Shown in pieces: positions 1 to 8,788 of a stretch of 64,000 bases of DNA (position 1 is its first letter; every line of letters begins with the position of its first letter). Position numbers and translations under genes: made by a program. The DNA comes from Neobacillus sp. YX16 (GTDB lineage Bacteria > Bacillota > Bacilli > Bacillales > Cytobacillaceae). The notes beneath the pieces were generated by a model. That model saw only the letters and a program-made list of their open reading frames with translations. It had not been told where the DNA came from and searched no databases. The stretch lies in assembly GCF_030123505.1 (NCBI RefSeq), contig NZ_CP126115.1, positions 4,540,001-4,604,000 of the forward strand. The letters are read 5' to 3'.

Positions 1-330
1 TTCTACCGGGTCATCAAGAACACCTCTAAATTCCTCTTCCACTAAAACCTTTGCTTTTTTACTCTCCCAATCAATCTCCATGATGTATCCGAGACCACGT
101 GCTGGGAATTTTGGATCTTCTTTTATAGTGAGAACAACAAAGTCGCCATTTGTTAGGGTGATTTTTGCAGTGTCTTTGAAGGTGTAACGGTCCAACATGA
201 CCAATCGTGAAACACCCTTATGAGTTATTTTCATATCTGGGGTAACCGGGTGCACTTGGGGGAATAAGTGGATATCCTCATTCAACCTTTCAAAATCAAT
301 ATTCATTTTTTGTCTAAAAACTACAGACAT
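1..330 (-). CDS. nrdJ: Vitamin B12-dependent (class II) ribonucleotide reductase, N-terminal fragment
   Basis: Only the first 110 codons are present; the gene runs off the left edge. The protein opens MSVVFRQKMNIDFERL and carries the block HPVTPDMKITHKGVSRLVML followed by a KEDPKFPARGLGYI segment. I recognise this as the N-terminal extension of the adenosylcobalamin-dependent ribonucleoside reductase of bacilli, which makes deoxyribonucleotides without oxygen. The catalytic barrel is outside the window. The ATG at 328-330 has an AGGAG ribosome site just upstream. Two NrdR-like boxes 114-162 bp upstream independently support a ribonucleotide reductase. Identification is from memory of the family, so moderately sure. 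Confidence 0.72.
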   Translation of the reverse strand, partial: MSVVFRQKMNIDFERLNEDIHLFPQVHPVTPDMKITHKGVSRLVMLDRYTFKDTAKITLTNGDFVVLTIKEDPKFPARGLGYIMEIDWESKKAKVLVEEEFRGVLDDPVE

Positions 331-443
331 GAGAACAACTCCTTCAAAATTTCTATATCTAGTGTGAAATTCTAGTAAGCAAGACTATATCTTGTATTCC
401 TAGTTGACTTAATATAAATAAATTAACACAGATAGGACACACA

Positions 444-459
444 AATCAATATATAGTAC
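444..459 (-). promoter_or_regulatory. NrdR box, distal or proximal half of a tandem pair
   Basis: On the minus strand this 16-mer matches the NrdR consensus (ACACTATATATTGTGT) at about 12 of 16 positions, with the central ACTATATATTG core intact. It lies 33 bp (three helical turns) from the second box, which is the usual phasing for cooperative NrdR binding. NrdR represses ribonucleotide reductase genes when ATP/dATP levels signal enough dNTPs. Consensus from memory. Confidence 0.6.
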
Positions 460-476
460 CGAAAATATTTTCGACA

Positions 477-492
477 ATACTACATATTGTGT
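477..492. promoter_or_regulatory. NrdR box, stronger copy of the tandem pair
   Basis: ATACTACATATTGTGT matches the NrdR palindrome consensus at 14 of 16 positions. Start-to-start spacing to the other box is 33 bp. The pair sits upstream of the ribonucleotide reductase start at 330, the expected target; regulation of the divergent SRPBCC gene is possible but less likely. Confidence 0.7.
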
Positions 493-718
493 TTAGGCAG
501 AAAACCACATGTTTGTCAAACTCAAAATAAACTAGAAACAAGAGAAAAGATAAGATATCACTTAGATTTCGGCATAAAACAAGATAATTTAACAAATTTC
601 GCCGGTTGCGATTTTAAATTACAGGAAAAATCACGTAAAAAAAGGAGTTAAATTGATTAACGAGAATATTAAAAAAGGTATACTTACATTAAGAGCCTTT
701 TTAAGGGGGGAAAAATAA

Positions 719-1198
719 ATGTTAGCACGCATAGAAAAAGGAGAAACCGGATATTCTGCCACATATGAACGTCACCTTAACCATCCTGTAGAGGAGGTAT
801 GGTCTTATTTAACCGATAACGAGAAACTCCCAAAATGGTTTGCAGAGCTTCGAGTTGATGAGCTTCGTGAAGGCGGGGTTATTAAGTTTGACATGGGGGA
901 TGGTACCTTTGATGAGCTTTCTATCTTAGAACTAAAAATGAATTCTGTTTTGGAATTCTCCTGGTGGGTAGACACAGTCAGGTTCGAATTGTCCGAGGAA
1001 TCTGAGGGCTGCTTACTAAAGTTCATTGAAAAAATACATACCATAACTGACCATACTCCAAGAGACCTTGCCGGTTGGCATGTCTGTTTGGATGTCATAG
1101 AAGCATTGCTGGATGGCCGGACTATTGAACGTAAGGAAGAATGGAAAATCTGGTATGAAAGATATGTAAAGGAAATTCAAAAAGTCACCAAACAATAA
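719..1198 (+). CDS. SRPBCC (AHSA1-like) domain protein
   Basis: A 159-residue single-domain protein of the START/SRPBCC fold. The visible AHSA1-type features are the N-terminal strand leading to HPVEEVWSYLTDNEKLPKW, a run of beta strands with the conserved W in LEFSWW, and the C-terminal helix DLAGWHVCLDVIEALLDG. Such proteins bind hydrophobic ligands or act as Hsp90-activator-like modules; the ligand cannot be read from the sequence. A strong AAGGGGGGAAAAATAA ribosome site precedes the ATG. It is monocistronic, ending at a bidirectional terminator shared with lipM. No signal peptide or membrane segment. Family call firm, function unknown. Confidence 0.8.
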   Translation: MLARIEKGETGYSATYERHLNHPVEEVWSYLTDNEKLPKWFAELRVDELREGGVIKFDMGDGTFDELSILELKMNSVLEFSWWVDTVRFELSEESEGCLLKFIEKIHTITDHTPRDLAGWHVCLDVIEALLDGRTIERKEEWKIWYERYVKEIQKVTKQ

Positions 1199-1203
1199 CA
1201 AAA

Positions 1204-1238
1204 ACAGGCGAACCTCATAAATGGGTTCGCCTGTCTTA
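1204..1238. terminator. Bidirectional intrinsic terminator
   Basis: An 11-bp perfect stem (ACAGGCGAACC with GGTTCGCCTGT) has a 9-nt loop and T-rich tracts on both sides. It separates the convergent SRPBCC gene and lipM. Confidence 0.85.
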
Positions 1239-1240
1239 TT

Positions 1241-2077
1241 TTATCTTTTGAAGTTCCATTCATCATTTTCATATCGGTCTTTTGCAATTTTATTAACGTA
1301 AGCTAGTTCTTCTTCTGTTAATTGATAGGATTCAAGTTCGATATTAAGCCCATCTGCAAAGCCTTTATAAAAAGCTTCTTTCGCTTCCTCTAAACTAATT
1401 CTTCTAGAACTAATTTCATTAATAGCAACTGCTTTATTTTTAAAAGAAGATTTCATCCGTTCCTTTACTCTCTCGTTTGGATATTTAAATAAACTGAACA
1501 GCTTATCCTCATCTAAATCTAATAGTATCGAACCATGTTGTAGGATGACTCCCTTTTGCCTTGTCTGTGCACTTCCTGCGACCTTACGACCTTCTACCAC
1601 GAGTTCATACCAGCTTGGGGCATCGAAGCAAACTGCTGAGCGTGGATCCTTCAGTGCACTCCGCTCTTCGTCTGTTTTTGGAACTGCAAAGTATGCTTCT
1701 AATCCAAGGTGATGGAATCCTTTTAAGATACCTTCTGAAATAACACGATAAGCCTCTGTTACCGTTTTAGGCATCTCTGGGTGATCCTCAGAAACAATGA
1801 CACTGTAAGTCAGCTCATGCTCATGCAGAACACCACGGCCGCCAGTAGGCCTTCTTACAAACCCTAATCCATGGGCTTTTACTGCCTCCAAGTCGATCTC
1901 CTTATCAACCTTTTGGAAATATCCTATTGATAGAGTCGCAGGTTTCCATCCATAAAATCTGATAACAGGCGGGATTTTTCCTTCACTATGCCAATCAAGC
2001 AAAGCCTCATCCAACGCCATGTTAAATGATGGGGAACAATTTCCAGAATCTATAAAACGCCATACCTCTTTATCCAT
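1241..2077 (-). CDS. lipM: Octanoyl-[acyl-carrier-protein]:protein N-octanoyltransferase LipM
   Basis: A 278-residue BPL/LplA-fold acyltransferase that moves octanoate from acyl carrier protein to the GcvH lipoyl domain, the first step of lipoate assembly in Bacillus. The [18 protein letters not shown] block (about 75-92) is the acyl-pocket motif. The catalytic cysteine falls at residue 150 in the [12 protein letters not shown] segment, the same number as in B. subtilis LipM (yqhM), and K165 in GRKVAGSAQ is the conserved lysine. It lies next to the glycine-cleavage operon, whose H protein is the acceptor; gcvH itself is not in the window. Start ATG and length agree with the family. Confidence 0.93.
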   Translation of the reverse strand: MDKEVWRFIDSGNCSPSFNMALDEALLDWHSEGKIPPVIRFYGWKPATLSIGYFQKVDKEIDLEAVKAHGLGFVRRPTGGRGVLHEHELTYSVIVSEDHPEMPKTVTEAYRVISEGILKGFHHLGLEAYFAVPKTDEERSALKDPRSAVCFDAPSWYELVVEGRKVAGSAQTRQKGVILQHGSILLDLDEDKLFSLFKYPNERVKERMKSSFKNKAVAINEISSRRISLEEAKEAFYKGFADGLNIELESYQLTEEELAYVNKIAKDRYENDEWNFKR

Positions 2078-2155
2078 TTAAAAACCTCATCTTTATGTAG
2101 TTTACTCTTGTTTTAGTCTACCAAAATCTGATATGAATTCAAAACGAGAAGTTTT

Positions 2156-2164
2156 TGGTATAAT
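2156..2164 (+). promoter_or_regulatory. Extended -10 promoter for yqhL
   Basis: TGGTATAAT is a perfect -10 hexamer with an upstream TGn extension, about 97 bp before the yqhL start. No good -35 hexamer is visible, as is common for extended -10 promoters. Confidence 0.55.
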
Positions 2165-2260
2165 GAAGAAGAAATATTTTGTCGTTTATTCTTTATCTTT
2201 GCACGTTTGACTTATATAATAAAACATAGTGTACCAAAGCTTGAAAGGAGCAAAAAGAAA

Positions 2261-2644
2261 TTGAATTCACTTATACCTCTATTAATCATCATTGTAGCAG
2301 TTATAGCTTATTCCGTTTTCACCTATTTTTATCAAAAAAGGATTGTTAAAACGGTAACAGAAGAGGAGTTTCGTGCCGGTTATAGAAAGGCACAGCTAAT
2401 CGATGTTCGTGAACCGAACGATTTCCAGGCAGGTCATATTTTAGGAGCCCGTAATATTCCAATTTCGCAAATAAGAACACGAATGCAGGAGCTTCGCCCA
2501 GATTTACCTGTTTATTTATATGACCAAAACGGAATGCGCAGTGCCCGTGCAGCACAATTTCTACACCGTAAAGGTTACAAAGACCTAACCCAGCTTCAAG
2601 GCGGGTTTAAAAAATGGTCTGGTAAAGTAAAAGTAAAAAAATAA
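2261..2644 (+). CDS. yqhL: Membrane-anchored rhodanese-like protein YqhL
   Basis: A 127-residue protein with one N-terminal membrane segment (about residues 4-25) and a cytoplasmic rhodanese domain (LIDVREPNDFQAGHILGARNIP; C-terminal LQGGFKKWSG). I place the start at the TTG at 2261 because GAAAGGAG sits ten bases upstream; an in-frame ATG at 2207 lacks a ribosome site and would only add a charged tail. In the active-site loop the usual Cys is replaced by Asp (LYDQNGMRS, D88), so sulfur-transfer activity is not expected; that is inference. It keeps the lipM-yqhL-gcv order of B. subtilis and ends at its own terminator. Confidence 0.87.
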   Translation: MNSLIPLLIIIVAVIAYSVFTYFYQKRIVKTVTEEEFRAGYRKAQLIDVREPNDFQAGHILGARNIPISQIRTRMQELRPDLPVYLYDQNGMRSARAAQFLHRKGYKDLTQLQGGFKKWSGKVKVKK

Positions 2645-2652
2645 GCCAATGA

Positions 2653-2684
2653 AGACTTCCTTTTATGCGGAAGTCTTTTTATTT
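2653..2684 (+). terminator. Intrinsic terminator after yqhL
   Basis: An 8-bp stem AGACTTCC/GGAAGTCT with an 8-nt loop is followed by TTTTTATTTT. Confidence 0.85.
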
Positions 2685-2696
2685 TGTGCATAGAAA

Positions 2697-2732
2697 AGGG
2701 GCCAGATTCTGTTGTCAGAGTCTGGCCCTTCT
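2697..2732 (-). terminator. Intrinsic terminator of the gcv operon
   Basis: A 13-bp stem (GGGCCAGA...TCTGGCCC with one G-T pair) has a 4-nt loop; on the minus strand it is followed by a TTTTC tract. It lies just after the gcvPB stop. Confidence 0.85.
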
Positions 2733-2736
2733 ATAT

Positions 2737-4197
2737 TTAAGCCTTTTGATATCTAAGAATTGGTTTACGAGCAGCGGTTGCTTCGTCCATACGCCCAACA
2801 ACGGTTGTGTGCGGTGCTTCTTGGACGATTTCCGGATTCTCCTCAACCTCTTTCGCAATTTGAATCATGATATCAACGAAAGAATCTAGCGTTTCTTTGG
2901 ATTCTGTTTCAGTTGGCTCGATCATGATACATTCTTCTACATTTAATGGGAAGTAGATGGTTGGCGGATGGTAGCCAAAATCGAGCAGTCGTTTTGCAAT
3001 ATCCAAAGTGCGAACACCTAATTTTTTCTGTCTTCTTCCACTTAGGACAAATTCATGTTTGCAATGCTTATCAAACGGAAGATCATAATACTCTGCAAGT
3101 CTTCTCATCATATAGTTTGCATTTAATACAGCATACTCAGTTACCGCCTTTAAGCCGTCAGGACCCATTGAACGAATGTAGGTATAAGCACGTACATTAA
3201 TTCCAAAGTTACCATAGAAAGGCTTCACACGGCCGATAGATTGCGGACGGTCATAATCAAACACATACTCTTCACCACGTTTTGCTATTACTGGCTTCGG
3301 AAGGAAAGGAATTAGATCGGTTTTTACACCCACAGGACCAGAACCAGGACCACCGCCGCCATGTGGACCGGTGAATGTTTTATGAAGATTCAAGTGAACA
3401 ACATCAAATCCCATATCTCCCGGTCTAGCTTTAGATAGAACCGCATTTAAGTTCGCACCATCATAATAGAGCTTACCGCCTGCAGCGTGAACAATCTCAG
3501 CCATTTCAACGATATTTTCTTCAAAAAGACCAAGTGTATTCGGGTTGGTTAACATTAAGGCAGCTGTATCTTCGCCAACTACTCTTCTTAAATCGTCAAG
3601 GTCAACTAAACCATACTCATTTGATTTAACTGTAATCGTTTCAAGGCCTGCTACCGTTGCCGAAGCTGGATTTGTTCCATGTGCTGAATCCGGAACGATA
3701 ACCTTTGTACGCTTTAGATCACCATTTGCTTCATGGTATGCACGAATCATCATTAATCCTGTCCATTCACCATGTGCACCAGCTGCTGGCTGTAGTGTCA
3801 CTTCATCCATTCCCGTGATTTCAATTAAATGCTGCTGCAAATCATACAACAACTCAAGAGCGCCTTGGACAGAACTTTCGTCCTGAAGCGGGTGGACGTG
3901 AGCAAATCCATTAAAACGCGCTACATTTTCATTAATTTTTGGGTTATATTTCATTGTGCAAGAGCCTAATGGATAAAAACCAGAATCGACTCCATGATTT
4001 CTCCGTGAAAGGGCGGTATAATGACGCATAATATCAAGCTCAGAAACTTCAGGCAGCTCTGGCTCTTCTGCGCGTAAATACCCTTTTGGAAGAAGACTGC
4101 TAACGTCTAATTCAGGAACATCCATTTCAGGGAGGCTGTATCCAATTCTTCCTGGTGTACTAAGTTCAAAAATGAGTGCCTGGTCTTGGTTATGCAT
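2737..4197 (-). CDS. gcvPB: Glycine dehydrogenase (decarboxylating) subunit 2, P-protein beta
   Basis: The C-terminal half of the split P-protein. With GcvPA it decarboxylates glycine using pyridoxal phosphate and passes the aminomethyl group to lipoyl-GcvH. The PLP-binding lysine is K273 in [18 protein letters not shown], preceded by the YYDGANLNA motif. The N-terminal [13 protein letters not shown] block is diagnostic. Its length of 486 residues is normal for the Bacillus subunit. The start overlaps the end of gcvPA by 8 bp, so the two are probably translationally coupled. It is the last gene of the riboswitch-controlled operon. Confidence 0.96.
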   Translation of the reverse strand: MHNQDQALIFELSTPGRIGYSLPEMDVPELDVSSLLPKGYLRAEEPELPEVSELDIMRHYTALSRRNHGVDSGFYPLGSCTMKYNPKINENVARFNGFAHVHPLQDESSVQGALELLYDLQQHLIEITGMDEVTLQPAAGAHGEWTGLMMIRAYHEANGDLKRTKVIVPDSAHGTNPASATVAGLETITVKSNEYGLVDLDDLRRVVGEDTAALMLTNPNTLGLFEENIVEMAEIVHAAGGKLYYDGANLNAVLSKARPGDMGFDVVHLNLHKTFTGPHGGGGPGSGPVGVKTDLIPFLPKPVIAKRGEEYVFDYDRPQSIGRVKPFYGNFGINVRAYTYIRSMGPDGLKAVTEYAVLNANYMMRRLAEYYDLPFDKHCKHEFVLSGRRQKKLGVRTLDIAKRLLDFGYHPPTIYFPLNVEECIMIEPTETESKETLDSFVDIMIQIAKEVEENPEIVQEAPHTTVVGRMDEATAARKPILRYQKA

Positions 4198-5536
4198 GTA
4201 AATCCCCCACTTCTTTCACAAAAGTATCAATTTCTTCTTTCGATCTTTGTTCTGTAACAGCAACGAGCATATGATTTACGAGTTCAGGATAATCACGGCC
4301 TAAATCGTACCCGCCAATCATTCCTTTTCGCAACAGCTCTTGATTAATTTCTTTTACTGGTTTGTTTAATTTAACAACAAATTCGTTAAAGGAGTAACCA
4401 TCATGGATGACTTCAAAACCAGCTTCTTTAAATGCAGTTTTCGCATAGTGGGCCTTTTGCAGGTTAGCAGCGGCAATTTCACGAACACCTTTTTTACCTA
4501 GTGCTGTCATCGCTACTGATGCTGCCAGGGCATTTAATGCTTGGTTTGAACAAATATTAGAAGTCGCCTTATCACGACGGATATGCTGTTCACGGGCTTG
4601 AAGTGTTAGTACAAAACCGCGGCGTCCCTGATCATCTTTTGTCTGGCCGACTAGACGACCTGGAACTTTACGCATTAACTTAGTAGTTACCGCAAAATAT
4701 CCGCAGTGTGGTCCGCCAAACGCTGTAGGAATACCAAACGGCTGTGCATCACCAATAACAATATCTGCTCCAAACTTCCCTGGAGGTGTTAATACTCCTA
4801 GTGATAGCGGATTGCTTGAAACAACAAACAGTGACTTGTTAGCATGAATGATTTCTTCCAGTTCCTCTAAAGGCTCAATTCTGCCGAAGAAGTTTGGATA
4901 CTGAACGATTACTGCTGCAATTTCCTCGTTTGCCAAACCTTTTAAGGCTTCAATATCTGTTACCCCGTTATCTACTGGAACTTCAATCACTTCAAGATAC
5001 TGTCCTTTTGCATACGTTTTGAGGACTTCCTTTGATTCAGGGTGAACGGCACCAGAAACAAGGATTTTTTTACGTTTTGTATGACCAGCACTTAGCATTG
5101 CTGCTTCAGCTAATGCTGTACCGCCATCATACATAGAAGAGTTTGCTACATCCATGCCTGTTAATTCACAGATCATTGTCTGGAATTCAAAAATAGCTTG
5201 TAGCTCTCCTTGAGAGATTTCTGGCTGATATGGTGTATAAGCTGTATAAAATTCTGAGCGGGAAATAACATGGTCAACAATGACTGGCATGTAATGGTCA
5301 TAAACCCCTGCTCCTAAAAAGGAGACATTTCTTTTTAAATCGGCATTACGAGAAGCCATATTAAAAAGCTCTTTCATCAAAGCAGTCTCTGACTTTGCTG
5401 CCTTAATGTTATATTCACCTTTAAATCTTACTTTTTCTGGGATATCGCTGAATAATTCATCAACGGAACTAACGCCAATTGTTTCAAGCATTGCCTTTTT
5501 ATCTTCTTCTGTCATAGGTAAATAGCGATGTTTCAT
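4190..5536 (-). CDS. gcvPA: Glycine dehydrogenase (decarboxylating) subunit 1, P-protein alpha
   Basis: The N-terminal half of the split glycine decarboxylase, 448 residues, the typical length. It opens [17 protein letters not shown] and shows the PLP-fold blocks [26 protein letters not shown] and the [11 protein letters not shown] segment. It has no active-site lysine of its own and works as a heterotetramer with GcvPB. The ATG follows the gcvT stop by 20 bp with a GAGGGGAG ribosome site. It is the second gene of the glycine-inducible gcvT-gcvPA-gcvPB operon. Split P-proteins are the rule in Firmicutes. Confidence 0.96.
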   Translation of the reverse strand: MKHRYLPMTEEDKKAMLETIGVSSVDELFSDIPEKVRFKGEYNIKAAKSETALMKELFNMASRNADLKRNVSFLGAGVYDHYMPVIVDHVISRSEFYTAYTPYQPEISQGELQAIFEFQTMICELTGMDVANSSMYDGGTALAEAAMLSAGHTKRKKILVSGAVHPESKEVLKTYAKGQYLEVIEVPVDNGVTDIEALKGLANEEIAAVIVQYPNFFGRIEPLEELEEIIHANKSLFVVSSNPLSLGVLTPPGKFGADIVIGDAQPFGIPTAFGGPHCGYFAVTTKLMRKVPGRLVGQTKDDQGRRGFVLTLQAREQHIRRDKATSNICSNQALNALAASVAMTALGKKGVREIAAANLQKAHYAKTAFKEAGFEVIHDGYSFNEFVVKLNKPVKEINQELLRKGMIGGYDLGRDYPELVNHMLVAVTEQRSKEEIDTFVKEVGDLHA

Positions 5537-5556
5537 AACCTAATCTCCCCTCGTGT

Positions 5557-6660
5557 TTACTTTTCTCGTTTATAAAAAGGTGTTGGGACTACTTTCGCCT
5601 TTAGGCGTTTTCCGCGAATTTCCACGTCAATTTCAGAATCTATCACTGCATGTTCACTTTTAATAAGGACAAGTCCAATATTCTTTTTCAAGGATGGTGA
5701 TTGAGTTCCAGTTGTAACCTCACCAATTAGCTCTTCACCTTTATATACTTGGTATCCATGACGAGGTATACCACGATCAATCATTTCAATTCCTGCTAAC
5801 TTTCTAGCCGCCCCGGTATCTTTTTGCTGCTTAAGTACTTCCTTACCGATAAAATCTGCTTCTTTGTTCAACTTAACAGCAAAGCCAATTCCAGCTTCTA
5901 ATGGAGTGATTTCAGGAGACAATTCTTGGCCATAGAGAGCTAAAGTTGCCTCAAAGCGAAGTGTATCCCGAGAGCCTAGTCCGCATGGAACCACGCCCTC
6001 TTCTTCACCAGCAGATAAAATTGCCTGCCAAAGTTCTACAGCATCTGATGCATCGCAATATATTTCAAAGCCGTCTTCACCCGTATACCCAGTTCGTGAA
6101 ACCAGTGCATTCTTTCCATTGATTTTCACTTCCTGTTGGAACTTAAAAAAGCCAATTTCACTTAAATTACTATCTCCGGCAAGCTTTTGAAGTACTTTTT
6201 CAGAGAGTGGGCCTTGCAGCGCCAATTGAGCCATTTTTTCAGATAAATTATCTATCGTAACATTGCCCTCTAAATGGTCTTCAAGCCATTTGAAATCCTT
6301 CTCAATATTCGAGGCATTCACAACAAGTAAATAATGATTGTCTTCTATTTTATAAACTAGCAGGTCGTCAACAGTGCCACCATTTTCATAGCACATTGCA
6401 TTGTATTGTGCTCCGCCATTTTTAATTTTTGAAATGTCATTTGTTAACATTTTTTGTAAGTAATTTATGCTGTCTGGTCCCTTTACCTCAATTTCCCCCA
6501 TATGCGAAACATCAAATAAACCAGCCTTTGTACGGACGGCTTCATGTTCTTCCTTGATGCTTGAGAATTGAACAGGCAGCTCCCAGCCTCCAAAATCAAT
6601 CGTTTTCCCGCCATATTCCTTATACACGTCGAATAGCGGTGTGCGTTTTAATTCAGTCAT
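5557..6660 (-). CDS. gcvT: Aminomethyltransferase, glycine-cleavage T protein
   Basis: Transfers the methylene unit from aminomethyl-lipoyl-GcvH to tetrahydrofolate, releasing ammonia. Visible motifs are the N-terminal [49 protein letters not shown], and [15 protein letters not shown], with D in the catalytic DDL triad. A longer frame opens at 6681, but its first codons are the ribosome site AAAGGGGG itself. The second of two adjacent ATGs (6660) has the best 7-nt spacing and gives 367 residues. It is the first gene of the operon and lies 75 bp downstream of the riboswitch terminator. Confidence 0.95.
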   Translation of the reverse strand: MTELKRTPLFDVYKEYGGKTIDFGGWELPVQFSSIKEEHEAVRTKAGLFDVSHMGEIEVKGPDSINYLQKMLTNDISKIKNGGAQYNAMCYENGGTVDDLLVYKIEDNHYLLVVNASNIEKDFKWLEDHLEGNVTIDNLSEKMAQLALQGPLSEKVLQKLAGDSNLSEIGFFKFQQEVKINGKNALVSRTGYTGEDGFEIYCDASDAVELWQAILSAGEEEGVVPCGLGSRDTLRFEATLALYGQELSPEITPLEAGIGFAVKLNKEADFIGKEVLKQQKDTGAARKLAGIEMIDRGIPRHGYQVYKGEELIGEVTTGTQSPSLKKNIGLVLIKSEHAVIDSEIDVEIRGKRLKAKVVPTPFYKREK

Positions 6661-6734
6661 CATTAATCCCCCTTTAATCAAAGATGTTTGTCATACGTTG
6701 TTACCTTTGTCAAATCCTTGAGCGCATAAACAAC

Positions 6735-6783
6735 AAAAAAGGACAGAAACCTCCCTTTTACGAAAAAGAAGGTCTCTGTCCTT
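6735..6783 (-). terminator. Riboswitch terminator hairpin
   Basis: The minus-strand stem AAGGACAGAGACCT pairs with AGGTTTCTGTCCTT (one wobble/mismatch region) and is followed by TTTTTTGTTG. It overlaps the 3' end of aptamer 2, as needed for the glycine-responsive switch. Confidence 0.85.
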
Positions 6784-6943
6784 GCACCTGAAAGTTTACC
6801 TATGATCGGCTTTCCCCTTTGGTGGCTGCCCTTTAGTCAGCACTCTCCAGAGCTGCGTCAAACAAGAGTTCTTTTGCCTGAGAGATTCACACATTGTGCT
6901 TGCTCCTTCGGCGCTACATCAGTAGTCTCTCCCCTTGTCATCA
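6735..6943 (-). ncRNA. gcvT motif: Glycine riboswitch, tandem aptamers with expression-platform terminator
   Basis: Reading leftwards on the minus strand, the leader starts GGGGAGAGACTACTGATG and has the aptamer 1 signature AATCTCTCAGGCAAAAGAAC. Aptamer 2 follows, with CTCTGGAGAGTGCTGACT, GGGGAAAGCCGATC and AACTTTCAGGTGCAAGGACAGAG. A strong hairpin with a T tract completes the switch. These are the conserved bases of the two-domain glycine riboswitch. In B. subtilis it switches the gcv operon on when glycine binds and blocks terminator formation. The same genes follow here, so the same ON logic is expected. Confidence 0.95.
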
Positions 6944-6948
6944 TCCGC

Positions 6949-6975
6949 ATTATAATAATTTCATAATCGGGTCAT
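6949..6975 (-). promoter_or_regulatory. Promoter of the gcv operon
   Basis: A perfect TATAAT lies on the minus strand (6949-6954) a few bases before the riboswitch begins. The best -35 candidate (ATGACC, 6970-6975) is weak and its spacer is short. Confidence 0.5.
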
Positions 6976-7034
6976 ACTAAAATATACATCTGAAAAAAAT
7001 TATTTTATTACAATATTTTAAACTTTCAAAGCTA

Positions 7035-7062
7035 TTTACATCCTACCATTAAAGCATAATAT
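7035..7062 (+). promoter_or_regulatory. Sigma-A promoter for yqhH-yqhG
   Basis: TTTACA (7035-7040), a 16-bp spacer and TAATAT (7057-7062) precede the yqhH start by about 38 bp. Confidence 0.55.
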
Positions 7063-7099
7063 TGAGCAATAAATTTTTCTGCAAAAGGGAGCTGAAAAC

Positions 7100-8788
7100 A
7101 TGACAGTTCAAATAGAATTTGATTCCTCTTGGCAGGATGAGTTTTTACATAGGATTGAAAACGATGGCCCATGGGGAAATTGGGAGCTTTTTAAGCTTGC
7201 AGTTGGAGTTGAAAAGCATCTGATAATCCCTGATTTTGAAGGCTTACAAGCACCAAGTCATCTGCCTAATCTTACCCCGCTGCCTCATCAGCTCGAAACC
7301 GCAAAGCAGGTAATCGAAAACATGAATGGAAAAGCTATTCTTGCTGATGAAGTGGGGCTTGGAAAAACAATTGAAGCCGGACTTATTTTAAAAGAATACA
7401 TGATTCGCGGACTCGTTAAAAAAGTATTAATTCTCGTTCCTGCTTCACTAGTAACCCAATGGTCCTATGAATTAAATAGTAAGTTTTTTATTCCCGCTGT
7501 TTCTCAAAGGAAAAGCTATGTATGGGAGCAATGCGATGTAGTGGTCTCTTCCATTGATACAGCTAAACGGGACCCGCATCGTGATATCATTTATAAACAA
7601 GATTACGATTTAATCATTATTGATGAGGCTCACAAACTTAAGAACAATAAGACTAAAAACTATGAGTTTGTCCAAAATCTTAAAAAGAAGTTTTGTCTGC
7701 TTCTCACTGCAACACCGATTCAAAATCGAATTGAAGAAATCTTTAACCTTGTTTCCCTATTAAAACCAGGACATTTAGGCAGTGAAACAGCATTTTATGA
7801 AAAATACAAGCGGGATGCCCGCTCACTAAATGACAATGAGCATTTGAAAGAGCTGGTAAATAAGGTAATGATACGAAACCGGCGTGCCGATACAGGAATT
7901 GAATGGACTAAAAGACAGGTGGAAACGATTCCGATTGAATTTTCAACTCAAGAGAAAGAATTGTATGAAGCTATCACTGAATTAAAAAGTGAAGGTGATT
8001 GGGTTCATACAAGTGCTTTCTCGGTGATGACCTTACAGCGGGAAGCTTGTAGCAGCAGGGAGTCCGTATTTTATACACTTAAAAATATGCTGCAAAAAAA
8101 GGAAAATCCAACAAAGGCATTCGAAGATCAAATTCAATATTTAATTTCAAAGGTAGAAGCAGTTACAACAAACTCAAAAGCAGAAAAGGCATTGGAATTA
8201 ATTCAAAAAATCGATGATAAGGTAATAATTTTTACCGAATATAGAGCGACCCAAATGTACCTGCAATGGTATTTAAAACAAAATGGTATATCATCTGTTC
8301 CCTTCCGAGGCGGTTTTAAGCGCGGCAAAAAAGACTGGATGCGTGAGCTATTTCAAAAGCATGCACAAGTCCTCATAGCAACTGAAGCTGGCGGTGAGGG
8401 AATCAACCTTCAATTCTGTAATCATATTATTAATTTCGATTTACCCTGGAATCCAATGAGGCTTGAACAAAGAATTGGAAGGATTCATCGTCTTGGCCAA
8501 GAAAAGGACGTAATGATTTATAATTTTGCAATCCAAAACACGGTTGAAGAACATATATTAAAGCTTCTATATGAAAAAATTGAACTATTTGAAAAAGTAA
8601 TAGGTGACTTAGACGATATCTTAACGAAGCTAGACTTTGGAAGTATTGAAGATCATTTAATTGATATATTCGGACAATCCTGCTCCGAAGGTGAAATGCG
8701 GATTAAGATGGAAAATCTTACATCGATGATTGATTTGGCAAAAGATATGCAGAAGGAGGATTCACATGCAGCAGCTGGAAATTCATAA
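7100..8788 (+). CDS. yqhH: SNF2-family DEAD/DEAH helicase YqhH
   Basis: A 562-residue superfamily 2 ATPase of the SNF2/RapA type. The ATP-binding motif is LADEVGLGKT (about 81-90), the Walker B box is IIDEAH (about 173-178), motif III is LTATPIQNR, and motif VI is QRIGRIHRLGQ. There are no added DNA-binding or chromatin-type domains, so it is little more than the motor. Substrate and role are unknown; family members remodel protein-nucleic-acid complexes. It overlaps the start of yqhG by 23 bp, so both are probably made together. It is divergent from gcvT, the same neighbourhood as in B. subtilis. Start ATG has a GGGAGCTG ribosome site. Confidence 0.9.
   Translation: MTVQIEFDSSWQDEFLHRIENDGPWGNWELFKLAVGVEKHLIIPDFEGLQAPSHLPNLTPLPHQLETAKQVIENMNGKAILADEVGLGKTIEAGLILKEYMIRGLVKKVLILVPASLVTQWSYELNSKFFIPAVSQRKSYVWEQCDVVVSSIDTAKRDPHRDIIYKQDYDLIIIDEAHKLKNNKTKNYEFVQNLKKKFCLLLTATPIQNRIEEIFNLVSLLKPGHLGSETAFYEKYKRDARSLNDNEHLKELVNKVMIRNRRADTGIEWTKRQVETIPIEFSTQEKELYEAITELKSEGDWVHTSAFSVMTLQREACSSRESVFYTLKNMLQKKENPTKAFEDQIQYLISKVEAVTTNSKAEKALELIQKIDDKVIIFTEYRATQMYLQWYLKQNGISSVPFRGGFKRGKKDWMRELFQKHAQVLIATEAGGEGINLQFCNHIINFDLPWNPMRLEQRIGRIHRLGQEKDVMIYNFAIQNTVEEHILKLLYEKIELFEKVIGDLDDILTKLDFGSIEDHLIDIFGQSCSEGEMRIKMENLTSMIDLAKDMQKEDSHAAAGNS

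Larger units (their letters stand above)
331..718. other. Divergent intergenic region, nrdJ / SRPBCC gene
   Basis: This 388-bp AT-rich gap separates the divergent nrdJ and the SRPBCC gene. It holds the two NrdR-like boxes. No further gene is visible. An AAGGGGGG ribosome site precedes the SRPBCC start. No sigma-A promoter stands out with both hexamers. Confidence 0.6.
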
